From Trema orientale (lineage: Eukaryota; Streptophyta; Magnoliopsida; Rosales; Cannabaceae), in contig JXTC01000008.1 of NCBI GenBank assembly GCA_002914845.1, positions 1,299,296-1,363,295 on the forward strand: a stretch of 64,000 nucleotides of DNA. The letters are read 5' to 3'. A program made the position numbers and the translations under genes. The notes under the pieces are model-generated. The model made no database searches. It was given only the letters and a program-made list of their open reading frames with translations, and had not been told where the DNA came from. Shown here one piece after another: positions 23,871 through 34,900 of the stretch (within the stretch, counting starts at the first letter, position 1; each line of letters begins with the position of its first letter).

Positions 23871-25588
23871 CTACAATCCTAAGTTCTCGTCCTCAGTTTC
23901 TTCACTCTCATCTTCTTGATGAGTCGGTTGAGGTAGTAGAGGAGAAGCGAAACGAGGTGGTAATGGTGGGGGTATTGCACCAAACGATGTCAAAATGGAC
24001 CCTGGATGGACAAGAGAAGGGCTAGACATATTGACATCTAGTACTAGAGATGACAAAATCCTCTGCATATGAACTATTTGCGCCGTCTGAGCCTCTAGTG
24101 ATCGCTGTTGTTAAGCGATCATCTCCTGAGTGGCCATCTCTCGCTACTGGGTTGTCGTCATGTATTATTGGCTCTCTTGCATGTATCGCTGGACATCCTC
24201 AGGTACTGATGATGGAAAGTCTAGTGGGGCAGATCTAGTACTGGAAGCAAATTTACTCAACTTACGTCCGATACCTCTCCTAAATTTGCTACGTGTACTG
24301 AGAACCTCATCCGCAATATGAGTGTTAGTTACAGAAGCGGATGAGCTCGAATCAGATTAGAAAGATGCTTGAGACTGAGTATTCTGAATCTCAAGCATCT
24401 TATTCTGTTAAAAAATTAAAATTAGTATATTAAAAAAAAAGATATTTTGTTTTTAAAAAATTAATTAATGACATATGTAATTGGCTTTAAACTGTGCACT
24501 CGGCTATTTGGTCCACTCAGTGAGTAACGGTCCTTGAAACTCTCAGCAACTGGTTGAGGCTTGCCAGTAGTAGGATTACGCTACAAAAATATTTAAGGTG
24601 ACATAATTTTTTATTAAAATTTAATATTTCAAAAATAAAAGATATTATAAGAAAAATTACAATTTTATTACCTTCTTATAGCATTTGTGAGCAATGAAAG
24701 TGGCTCGTTGTTTGCTTACTACTAACTGACGTGCCCTATTCGTAGCATTTCTTTCACACATCGGCTGTAGAAAAAAAAATCAAAATAAAATATTTTATTA
24801 CTTAATAATAAATAAATAATTCATAACTACATACTAACCCTAAACTCCAGAGAGTCAAAAAGGTCACAACAGTGCCCCCCATGTCACAGCATCCATCTCG
24901 TTAGCACTTTGGAACATGTCGTGGCTAAGTCAAGAGCATTTTTGTCGCCCCAACGAGGCTGAAATGCTCATTAAGCTCGGTCTTTCAGTTGCTGTATATA
25001 TCTATCGCAGTCTTAAAGATACCATCTCTGACATTGCCAAATCGTCGATGTCTTTGTCAAGATCTTTGTATTCAAAAAATTCCTACAATTACAAAAATTA
25101 TCACTAAGTTAAAAATAAATAAAGAATTCATAATATTTAATAAATATGATATATTTATTACCTCAATAACCGGAATGATCTTTCTTTTCTGCGCAGCTGG
25201 AACTGACTTCTAATTTTTATACCAAGGATCCATATTATATCGGACAAGCACGCTAATCAAACAGGAGAAGTATTTTTGATAGTCGTCGACTGGGCGCCAA
25301 GTGCTTCCCGCTTTGTCGAATTTGATAGGAATGGGGTTCCTCCCCTTTTTCTCAAACAACTGACATAGGTTCAATGACCTCTTCGATCTCACATTCTTCC
25401 TGATAGGTTCAGCAAAATAAATAAGCATATTAGCGAGCATGGTCCAAATATCCAACGTAATGAAAAAGTTAAAAATTTAATATGTAACGAACAATATCTG
25501 ACTCAGACCACTGAAAGACTCTGGTAGGATGTTGTGGATGGTCGGCACCTCCATCACCACCGTGATAACTAGGCTCAACAGCGGCCAT
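23871..25588 (-). pseudogene. CACTA-borne transposase-related gene (Transposase_24/TNP1-like), broken
   Basis: Minus-strand exon-like blocks begin at MAAVEPSYHGGDGGAD (ATG 25586-25588). Next comes a block at 25455-25210 with FEKKGRNPIPIKFDKAGSTW and RPVDDYQKYFSCL, then CERNATNRARQLVVSKQRAT near 24755, then NPTTGKPQPVAESFKDRYS near 24575. A last block from about 24405 runs to a stop at 23871, with QRYMQESQYM and a Pro-rich end. The NATNRARQ stretch and overall order recall plant En/Spm accessory proteins (Pfam Transposase_24); that is from memory. In-frame stops at 25210-25212, 24357-24359, 24144-24146 and 24111-24113 break it; in context all look like former Gln codons. Confidence 0.6.
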
Positions 25589-25624
25589 GACTATATGCAT
25601 GTATAATAGTGATAAATATATTAT

Positions 25625-26560
25625 ATTTAGAAAATATAGAGGTATATTAGGTATTTTATTACTTGTAGGAGTAGTTTAATTACTAGAAGGGTATTTTGTT
25701 ATTCTATGAGTGTTTTCAGTACCTCGTGAATTAAATGTGTATTTTTGGGTATTATTGTGAAAATATGTTACTTTTAGTAATAAATTAGTTGTAGGGGTAT
25801 TTTAGGTATAATTATATTTTAGTTAATTCCTTATTTTAGTTGTATTTTTGTTATTATAGGGACATTTTTGATATTTTTATAATTTAAGGCTATTGTTGGG
25901 TAATATTGTAAACTTAGGGGTAATCTTAGTTTCTTGATTTGTAGGGGTAATTCTGTAATTTTACACCAAAATGGGTACTTAAAGTACTTATGGGTGACTA
26001 TAGGAGGATTATGGGTATTTTTTTGCTTTGGGATGACTATAGAGGCATTATGGGTATTTTATTATATGAGGGGCATTTTGGGTATTTTTATAATTAATGG
26101 GGTATTTTTAGTATTATTGTCAATGTAGGGGTATTTTTAGAATTTGATTAGTTGTGGGGGGTATTTTGAGTATTTTATTACTTTTAGGGGTATTTTCGGT
26201 ATTTTATTATATGTACGAATAATTTGAGTATTTTATTAGTTGTAGCGGTATTTTAGTAACTATATGGGTATTATGGGTATTTTTTTTAATTAAAAGGCTA
26301 ATTTTAGATATCACTGTGAACATATGGGTACTTTTCCAATTTGATTAGTTATGGGGCTATTTAGGATATTTTATTACTTGTAGGGGTATTTTCAGTATTT
26401 ATTTACATATATAAGTAATAGATATTTTATTAGTTATAGCGGCATTTTAGTAGCTACAAGGGCAGTTTTAGTATTTTGTTACATTAGGGACATTTTGGAA
26501 ATTTTTAAGAATTAAATGGTCATTTTATTATATAAAGGGTATTTTAGTTATTTTATATAA
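25625..26560. repeat. Degenerate minisatellite, GGGTATTTT units, inside CACTA element
   Basis: Dozens of diverged units of the type TAGGGGTATTTTGGGTATTT alternate with TTATTA spacers. They sit immediately upstream of the pseudogene start and fill most of the first 900 bases. Confidence 0.7.
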
Positions 26561-27490
26561 ATAAATTACTTCTTATATAATTCATTTAATTTATAAACCT
26601 AATCATTAATTTCATTATTAATTTGTTCACTAATTAAAATAATTTATTTTTTTATATATAATATTAATTTCTATAAACATTATATTACAATTAAAATTAT
26701 TATGTATTTTATCCAATATTAAAACTAATTTACTTAAATACTTTGAACATAATTAAGAATATTATAAATTAATAACAAATGCATAAATATCAAAAATATC
26801 ATCTAAAAATTCCAAAACTATAGACTATTACCATATACAATAAATTTATTATTGAAAGTTTCACTAAAAATAATCATAATTATAAATATAACTTTTTCAA
26901 TCCTAATTTCACAAACTAACAATATTAAAATTTTCCACTTATTCTTACTTTTTCTTCTTATTCTAACTTTTGCTAACTTTTTACTCCTAATATCACAAAC
27001 TTTTTTTTTAAATTTTTTCAATTCAAATTTTCATCCAAAATTATCCATAATCAAATTTTCACAATATTCCACATAACTACAAAATTAATATTCTACAATA
27101 TACCATATATTAAAATTTTGTATATACCAAATATTACCATATTTTTTTCCATTAAATAACAAAAAATCTTATTCCATAATCCTAAACCAAAAACCAAAAT
27201 TCATAAAAATTCACAAACATCAAAATCCATATTCCATATTCATCAAATCTCAAATATCCAACAAAATATAAATTTCTAACATATTCATTATTTTACCAAA
27301 ATATCAAAAATTACAAAATTCATCATAATTTAGAAAACAATATACTAACCTCTCTTATTTGTATAAACTCAATATAGATTATGCAAATATTTTCTACAAA
27401 CATAAAATATAAACAAATAAATAAAAATTAAATTTTCAACTAAAATCTAATAAAATAAATTAAAAATAATAAATATATAATAAAAACTAA
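26561..27490. other. AT-rich interior of the CACTA element
   Basis: Very AT-rich with no coding signal or clear repeat; pyrimidine-skewed strand near 26860-27300. Confidence 0.5.
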
Positions 27491-27497
27491 CCTATGA

Positions 27498-27598
27498 GAG
27501 GAGGAGCGGGAGGAGACTGCGGTGGAGGGAGGAGGTAGCGGTAGCAGGAGGCGGCACCAGTGAAGAAAGAAGAGATAGCGGCAGCAGTTGGAGTTAGT

Positions 27599-27629
<31 letters not shown>

Positions 27630-27770
27630 GGAGAGAAAGGGAGAGAGAGAGAAAGTGAGTGAGTGAGTGAGAGAAAGTGAGAGAAAGAGAGAGAGTGTGA
27701 AAGTTAAAGAGAAAAAAAAAAAAACAAAGAGGGAAGACGAAGCAGTGCTGCGAATCTAAAAGGTTTTAAC
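27498..27770. repeat. G/A-rich microsatellite tract
   Basis: A purine-rich stretch with GGAGG/GGCGG blocks followed by (GAGA)n and (GTGA)n repeats at about 27596-27700, just inside the right subterminal region of the CACTA element. Confidence 0.75.
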
Positions 27771-28319
27771 ATTTAAAGTAGCGACAAATGTCGTTGCTTT
27801 AAAACTACATGTCACCGCTTTAGTTTTTTTTTTTCTTAGGAACATAATTCCGATGTCTAATTAGACCGCCAAAATTTTCACAAAATGTTTAAAGGGGCGA
27901 CTTTTAGAGTTTAATTTTTTTTATTATTTATTATTTATAATTACCTTTTCAATTAAAGGTTTTATTCGAATTAAAAATGGTCACCGCTTTAGAATTTAAA
28001 TAAAATTAAAAAAAACTATATTTATTATTTATAATTATTTTATTTTATTTTAATTAAAAAGTCTAAAGCGACGCCCTAAAAAATAAGATATTTTTAGCCT
28101 CATCTAAAGTAGCAACACCATTTTAGAGTTTTTAGTAGGAATATCTCGCACCATTTGACGCACTTAATCTAAAGCGGCGATAATTGCAACCGCTTTATAG
28201 TTTTTAGTGGAAACTTTTAGTAGTCGCCGCTAATACCAGATTTATCGCCGCTTTTGGTGCAAGTTAAAGTGTTGTCGCCGCTTTAGGTGTCTTCACTCTA
28301 TTATCCATTTGTTGTAGTG

Positions 28320-29240
28320 AATATTATGGAGATAGTAGTCATTCTATTCACTACTACAGGAACAATTTTCCATGCTACTTTTTAAATGACGTCGTAAATC
28401 TACCACGTTGCTCATAAAAACGATATGAAAATGAGTAACGTGGTAGGATCACGTCATACGACGTTACTTTAGATATGGTATGTTGACCAATCACGTCGCT
28501 CCTAATATAAAGCGAGATTCTGATTCATAGAAATAAATTACCATGCCTAGTTATACACTTTTCTCCATTACTATTTTTTGTTAAAAAACTAATAGTTTGT
28601 GATAAATGGGCTATTCCTGTAACAATTACATAATTTAGGAGTCATTATTATGTAAGTTTAAAGTTCAAGTGCTAAAGTAGTACAGTGAGTATAATTCAAG
28701 TATCATTACCATTACTATCCCATTAACCAATTTTTTCGGAGTATAGGATTGCAAGTGGTCATGGACCTTCTATAAATTCTATTGCAAATCTTAGTGTTTA
28801 CAGTAGACTACCCTAAATTATATAATTGTTACAGCAATAGTCATTTTGGTCACAAATTTTTAATTCTTTTAACGGAAAAAGAAAATGTATAAAGCGTATA
28901 AGTACATTGTTTAATGCTGAGCATCGGAATCTCGTTCGTGGCATAATTATTAAACTGTGTGCTTTGGATATGACTCATTTTTATTAAAATTCTAACAGTT
29001 TGTAACAAAAAGACTATTATTGCAATAATTACATAATTTTTAGTAGTCTACTACATGAGTTGTAAATTCGAAATCTTGTCATCGACCATTATTTTCAAAT
29101 TATGTGCTTTATAAATGACTTATTTGCATTAAACATTTTAACAATTTATAATAAAAGAGCTATTATTGCAATAATTTGATAGTTTAAAGTTCATGAATTA
29201 AAATACTAAATGGCATAACGAGTATAACTAAATGGTATTT
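28320..29240. other. Upstream flank of CMK with four copies of a dispersed motif
   Basis: At about 28589, 28992 and 29124 the motif AACAGTTTGTAACAAAAAGA plus CTATTATTGCAATAATT recurs in direct orientation, and at about 28817-28870 in inverted orientation. A CACTA-like terminus (CACTACTACAGGAA at 28349) with ACGTCGT/ACGACGT motifs follows to about 28550. No gene seen. Confidence 0.45.
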
Positions 29241-29248
29241 ATGGAATT

Positions 29249-29268
29249 AACCCTAAATATAACCCTAA
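29249..29268 (+). promoter_or_regulatory. Paired telo-box-like motifs upstream of CMK
   Basis: AACCCTAA occurs at 29249-29256 and 29261-29268, about 230-250 bp before the CMK start codon. Telo-boxes are found in promoters of many plant housekeeping genes. Confidence 0.5.
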
Positions 29269-29496
29269 ATAAAACCCACTACTTGAGCAGTTTTCTCCTG
29301 TAACCTGCACCGTTTTCTTCACGAAGTCACCCTCCAACCAAAACAAACAACCAACAACCATGAAAGAAAAGGACAAGTAAGAGTACAAAAATCTGGGCCG
29401 AAGATTGATTCTTTTTACTTTGCACTGAATTTGAGTGTATATCTCCAGATTGAGCTCCAAGCTCATCCTTCTTTTTCATGTTCCTTGAGGACTAAT

Positions 29497-31890
29497 ATGG
29501 CTTCCTCTCATATTCTCTGCCACAACAACGTTTTCAATCTTTCTCCCAATCCCTTTCGGAATAGGGGTCTCTCGTCCTTGAGCTCAAATGGGTCGTGTTC
29601 TTTTGCCTCCAAGCGTAGATTTTCAAGGACTTCATTACTCAAATTTGTGGTTTCTGAAAGAAGACAAGTTGAGGTCTGTACTGTAATTTCACTTTCCTTA
29701 GTGCCCTTTTGTGTTCGAAGTTTCAGTCTTTTCTTTCTGCTTGTTTATTTCCTTGTTTAATTGCTAGTGCGTTTGGTTTGTTTTGTGGGGTTGTAGATAG
29801 TTTATGATCCTGATAAAAGGATAAACAATTTGGCTGATGAGGTGGACAAGGAAGCCCCTCTTTCTAGGCTCACTCTATTCTCACCTTGCAAGGTTAGTCA
29901 TTTTAGTTTATGATAAATGGATTTTGAGATTTATGCTAATTTGAGTGATCTTTTGTGGTTTGATGAATGTAGATTAATGTTTTCTTGAGAATAACTAACA
30001 AAAGGGAAGATGGGTATCATGATTTGGCATCTCTCTTTCATGTAAGTTTGTTCAAATTAGAACTTTATGTTTAATTTATATGAATACATGTGAAACTTAA
30101 AGAGAATTCTAAGGTGAAAATTTTAGGTGATAAGCCTTGGTGATATACTTAAGTTCTCTTTGTCTCCATCAACAAGGAAAGACTCTTTGTCGACCAATGC
30201 GCCTGGGGTACCTCTTGATGATAGAAATTTGGTGAGGAATAAAAGTTCATGTACCTTTTCTTTGTTTCCGGATAATGTTTAATCACTCATTGGAGACTTT
30301 CCTTCCGCAGATCATCAAGGCCCTTAATCTTTACCGGAAGAAAACCGGTACAAGCAAATATTTTTGGGTAAGAAGTGAGCCTAGATGGTTTTATATGTCC
30401 TGTTTTGTTGTTGAAGAAGCTGCCGTTAATTCATCATGTCTTGCTTCATTTGAAAATGTGGACAGATTCATCTTGACAAAAAGGTGCCCACTGGGGCAGG
30501 GCTTGGTGGTGGGAGCAGCAATGCTGCAACTGCACTATGGGCAGCAAATCAGTTCAATGGATGTCTTGTTTCTGAGAAGGAACTGCAAGAATGGTCGAGT
30601 GAGATTGGTTCAGATATTCCTTTCTTTTTCTCCAAAGGGGCAGCCTATTGCACTGGTCGAGGTGAGGTAGGTCTTTATCTTACGAGATGCAGTTCAAAGA
30701 TGAATGCATTCCTTCATATGAAGGAGCATACATTGGAAAATATATTAATCCTTTTCTTTCAGTTATGTTTTTGATTAGTTTGTGTGATTGCAAAAGATTA
30801 CTCTGCAAAAGTTCTCAAAATTTCACTGTGTCTGAAACACGAAAGTCCTTATTGGATTTTTCTCTCTGCCCTTTTCTCCCCTTTTAATTCCTTATCTTTG
30901 ACAAAAGTTGACATAATTTGAAGACACTCACAATGATAAGAGGAAACACAATGTCCAATTAATGAGTACTTTTTTTTTTTTTTTTACTTCTTTGAGAAAG
31001 CATTATTACCCTTTTCTAAATCATGAAGGTTAGGTTGATGGTTAGGCCTATTGTTCGTTCCCATGATTTTGGGCGTCGATTTCTCATGGGGACCTACCTA
31101 GCAATATGCTAGAGTTTCTTGCCTCTCAAATATTGTAGTATTCAGCAAGAAGAAAAGTATAAAAATTATTGATGAATAGCCTTTTTTATGTTTTCTTTTC
31201 ACTCAAAATTCTTTGCCACTTCTATGATTTAATCAAATTCATGAATAGATATTTACTTTCTTAGAGATCTTTCACAAATTGTTGCTTGGATGCATCGAGT
31301 ACGAAATTTTAATCCATGTATTCGCATATGGGGTGGTATGTGCATTTTCAGTTTTGTTTGTTATGATTTTAGCTTTTAATATTGCCTAATACATACACAA
31401 CCATACATTATTTCAAGTTAAGATGGGCATGAAATTAAGTTTCTTATATCCCTATTCCCATCTTATTCTGGCTATGCCTGTCTAATCTTTAGCAATATGG
31501 ATCACATAGTCATCATAGACAATGAAACTAAAAGACAATTAGAAAGAAAAGGAATATGATGAGGATTTGCGGTTTCATATTATTTATCCTGAAGAGAACA
31601 AATATATCTCATTCTGAACTTACTGACTTTGAGTACATGAACTGTGAAATTTCCTGTCACAAATTTTCTTTGGTTATCCAGGTTGTTCAGGATATTCTCC
31701 CACCAGCGCCTTTAAACATTCCAATGGTTCTCATAAAGCCCCCGGAGGCTTGTTCAACAGCTGAAGTTTATAAGGTATGTGATGTAGGATAAGATGAGAA
31801 AAGATATAGAAATAGAGAGAATAGGTAGAATAGCAAGAGAATTGGTAGAATAGCAAGAAATAAGCAAGATGAATAAGAAATTGGATAGAT

Positions 31891-31922
<32 letters not shown>

Positions 31923-34900
31923 CAAAGAGAGAATTAGACAGAATTAGATGAACGGGTAGAAGAGCAATAGAGAATCAAAATAAGAACTTAGAAAGAAAGA
32001 GATCCATGGGAGGAGAAAACTCAATAATTGTTTATTAATTCATCATAGTCTAAAAAGCAAATACATAGATTGCCTATTTATAGATAGGTAATTGGACACA
32101 ACTAGGAAAGTAGACACATTCTAGAAATTGATAAAAACAGGAAACTTAAAACTAGTTACTCAAAATTNNNNNNNNNNNNNNNNNNNNNNNNNNNNNNNNN
32201 NNNNNNNNNNNNNNNNNNNNNNNNNNNNNNNNNNNNNNNNNNNNNNNNNNNNNNNNNNNNNNNNNNNNNNNNNNNNNNNNNNNNNNNNNNNNNNNNNNNN
32301 NNNNNNNNNNNNNNNNNNNNNNNNNNNNNNNNNNNNNNNNNNNNNNNNNNNNNNNNNNNNNNNNNNNNNNNNNNNNNNNNNNNNNNNNNNNNNNNNNNNN
32401 NNNNNNNNNNNNNNNNNNNNNNNNNNNNNNNNNNNNNNNNNNNNNNNNNNNNNNNNNNNNNNNNNNNNNNNNNNNNNNNNNNNNNNNNNNNNNNNNNNNN
32501 NNNNNNNNNNNNNNNNNNNNNNNNNNNNNNNNNNNNNNNNNNNNNNNNNNNNNNNNNNNNNNNNNNNNTGATAGGGTTGTTTGTGGTTGAGTGTGAATTT
32601 AATAATGAAAATGGTAAAATTCGGATTACTTTATTGAATATGGACTGAAAATTAGCCAGGACTTCGAGAGCCTGGTTCTCTCCCCTAAGAGCGGTGCTCT
32701 TGTACTCTCAACAACGACCTCCTCCCATTCTCCTAGATTCCTCTATATATAGAGCCCACCCAAACAGATTTCCTAACAACACCTGAACGGCCAATTTCCA
32801 TAACAAACCATGACCTCAGCATAACTAACTACTCCTATTCGCTGCCAGCTCATTAACCTTGCACCATTACTACGCTAATTTTGCTTAGTTTTCCTTCGAG
32901 CATAGGTAAAACGCAGTGGAGGCTTATCAATACTCCCCGCCCAAGTTTTCACCTTGTCCTCAAGGTGGAAGGAGGGAAACTGCTGCTTAATGGATTCAAA
33001 TTCTTCCCACGATGCCTCAAAAGCTGGTAGTCCTTTCCACTGAATGAGCACCTGCGGCAGGGAAGCGGAGCTGGTTGTAGGGAAGCGAACGCCTAACAGT
33101 TGAGCAGGTTCCACATTCCAATATAAATCTTCGGTTAAGATGGCCGGTAAGGGCTGGGGATTAATAGAATGACCGGTGGCTGGCCGTAGGAGGGACACAT
33201 GAAATACGGGGTGGAGCAAACTTCCTGGTGGCAACTCCAACCGATAAGCAACTGAGCCAATCTTCTCCAATACTTGGAAAGGCCCGAAATAGCGAGGAGC
33301 CAGCTTCTCATACTTGCGTTTGGCCAGGGATGATTGGCGATAGGGACGAAGCTTGAGAAAAACTTGGTCACCCACTTGAAAATGTAACTCCCGTCGATGT
33401 TTATTGGCAGATTTGAGCATGCGCTGTTGAGCGCGGTGTAATTGCAGTTTCAACTCCTCCAACATGGCATCCCGGTCTAGCAATTGTTGCTCCACAGCGG
33501 CGTTAGCGGTGCTACCTGGTTCAAAGCGGATCAAGGGTGGTGGATCGCGCCCATACACGGCCTTAAAGGGAGTAGTGCGAGTAGAAGTATGGAAGCTCGT
33601 GTTGTACCAATATTCACACCAAGGAAGCCATTGGTGCCACTGCTTAGGGTGAGTGCTCGAAAAACAGCGCAGGTAAGTCTCCAAACTGCGGTTCACAACT
33701 TCAGTCTGCCCGTCAGTTTGCGGGTGGTAAGCTGTACTGCGGCGAAGGGCGGTCCCCTGGAGACGAAAAAGTTCCCTCCAAAAGGTGCTCAAAAAGACCC
33801 TGTCACGATCTGACACAATGGTTCTAGGGAATCCATGGAGGCGAACCACTTCCCGTAAGAAAGCTGCTGCAACCTGTTGTGCGGAGAAAGGGTGGCGCAA
33901 CGCAATGAAATGCGCATATTTGGAGAGTCTGTCTACAACGACAAAGATGGTATCAAATCCATCTGAACGTGGTAATCCCTCAATGAAATCCATGGAGATG
34001 TCTTCCCAAACTCTATCAGGAATGGGTAATGGCTGTAACAAACCCGCCGGAGATAGAGTAAGGGACTTGTGTTGCTGACAAATAGAACAGTTTTGCACAT
34101 ACTGTTGAACTGCTTGTTTCATGCCCACCCAATGCCAATCAGCAGCAACTCGCTGGTGTGTCTTAAGCACGCCGGAGTGGCCTCCAATGGCGCCATTGTG
34201 GTACTCATGAAGCAGTCGCGGAATATAGGGAGAATCCTGGGCAAGCACACGCCGCCCTTTATACAGCAGGTGCCCGTCGACAAGGGAGTAATGAGGATGA
34301 CTAGTAGGCGCTGAGACTAAGGCCTGGCAAATTTTAGAGAGGTGAGGATCAGCCAAGATCTGAGAGTGGATGTCATGCCAGTCCACCCATTGAGGGGCTG
34401 CCAGAATGGCTAGGGACGGACCCGGAGTAACACGGGACAAAGCGTCGGCTGCCCGGTTCTCGATGCCAGCCTTATATTGTATGTCAAAGGTATATCCCAT
34501 AAGCTTAGTCACCCATTTCTGATGATCAGGAGATACCAAACGTTGCTCCAAAAGATACTTTAAGCTACGTTGGTCAGTACAGACGATAAATTTCCGGCCC
34601 AGTAGATAGGGACGCCACTTTTGAATGGCAAGGACTATGGCCATGAGTTCCCGCTCGTACACGGACTTCATTCGGTGTTGCAGGGGAAGCTGCTGGCTGA
34701 AGTAGGCAATGGGCCGTTGGTTCTGCATCAGAACTGCTCCCAATCCATGTCCCGAGGCATCGGACTCTACCACGAATGGTTGAGAGAAATCAGGGAGTGC
34801 TAGTACTGGCAAAGAACTCATGGTTGTTTTGAGGCAGTCAAATGCCTGTTGGGCTTCTGGAGACCACCCAAAACGATCTTTCTTTAACTGTTCTGTCAAG

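Larger units (their letters stand above)
23411..28319. mobile_element. CACTA (En/Spm) transposon, non-autonomous, 4.9 kb
   Basis: The right end, read inward, is CACTACAACAAATGGATAAT; the left is TACTACAAGAAAGTAGGAAT, i.e. the same TIR with its first C changed to T. Both ends are followed by AATAGAG. A 3-bp duplication AAT flanks it (23408-23410 and 28320-28322), the CACTA hallmark. Subterminal regions contain many TAAAGCGGCGAC-like motifs in both orientations (about 23489 on the left; 27776-28290 on the right), the usual form of the transposase-binding arrays. No TNP2-type transposase was recognised. Confidence 0.9.

Noticed and set aside
25600..26560. CRISPR-like or telomere-like array
   Set aside because: Units are diverged, without unique spacers of constant length, and the GGGTATTTT motif is not a plant telomere repeat; it is a degenerate minisatellite in a plant CACTA element.
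29497..29760. CMK exon 1 extended past 29673 as one long exon
   Set aside because: The open frame runs into a hydrophobic tail after a good gtctgt donor; the phase-0 join to 29797 gives the conserved enzyme sequence.
32128..32571. Open frame across the gap
   Set aside because: It consists of unknown residues.
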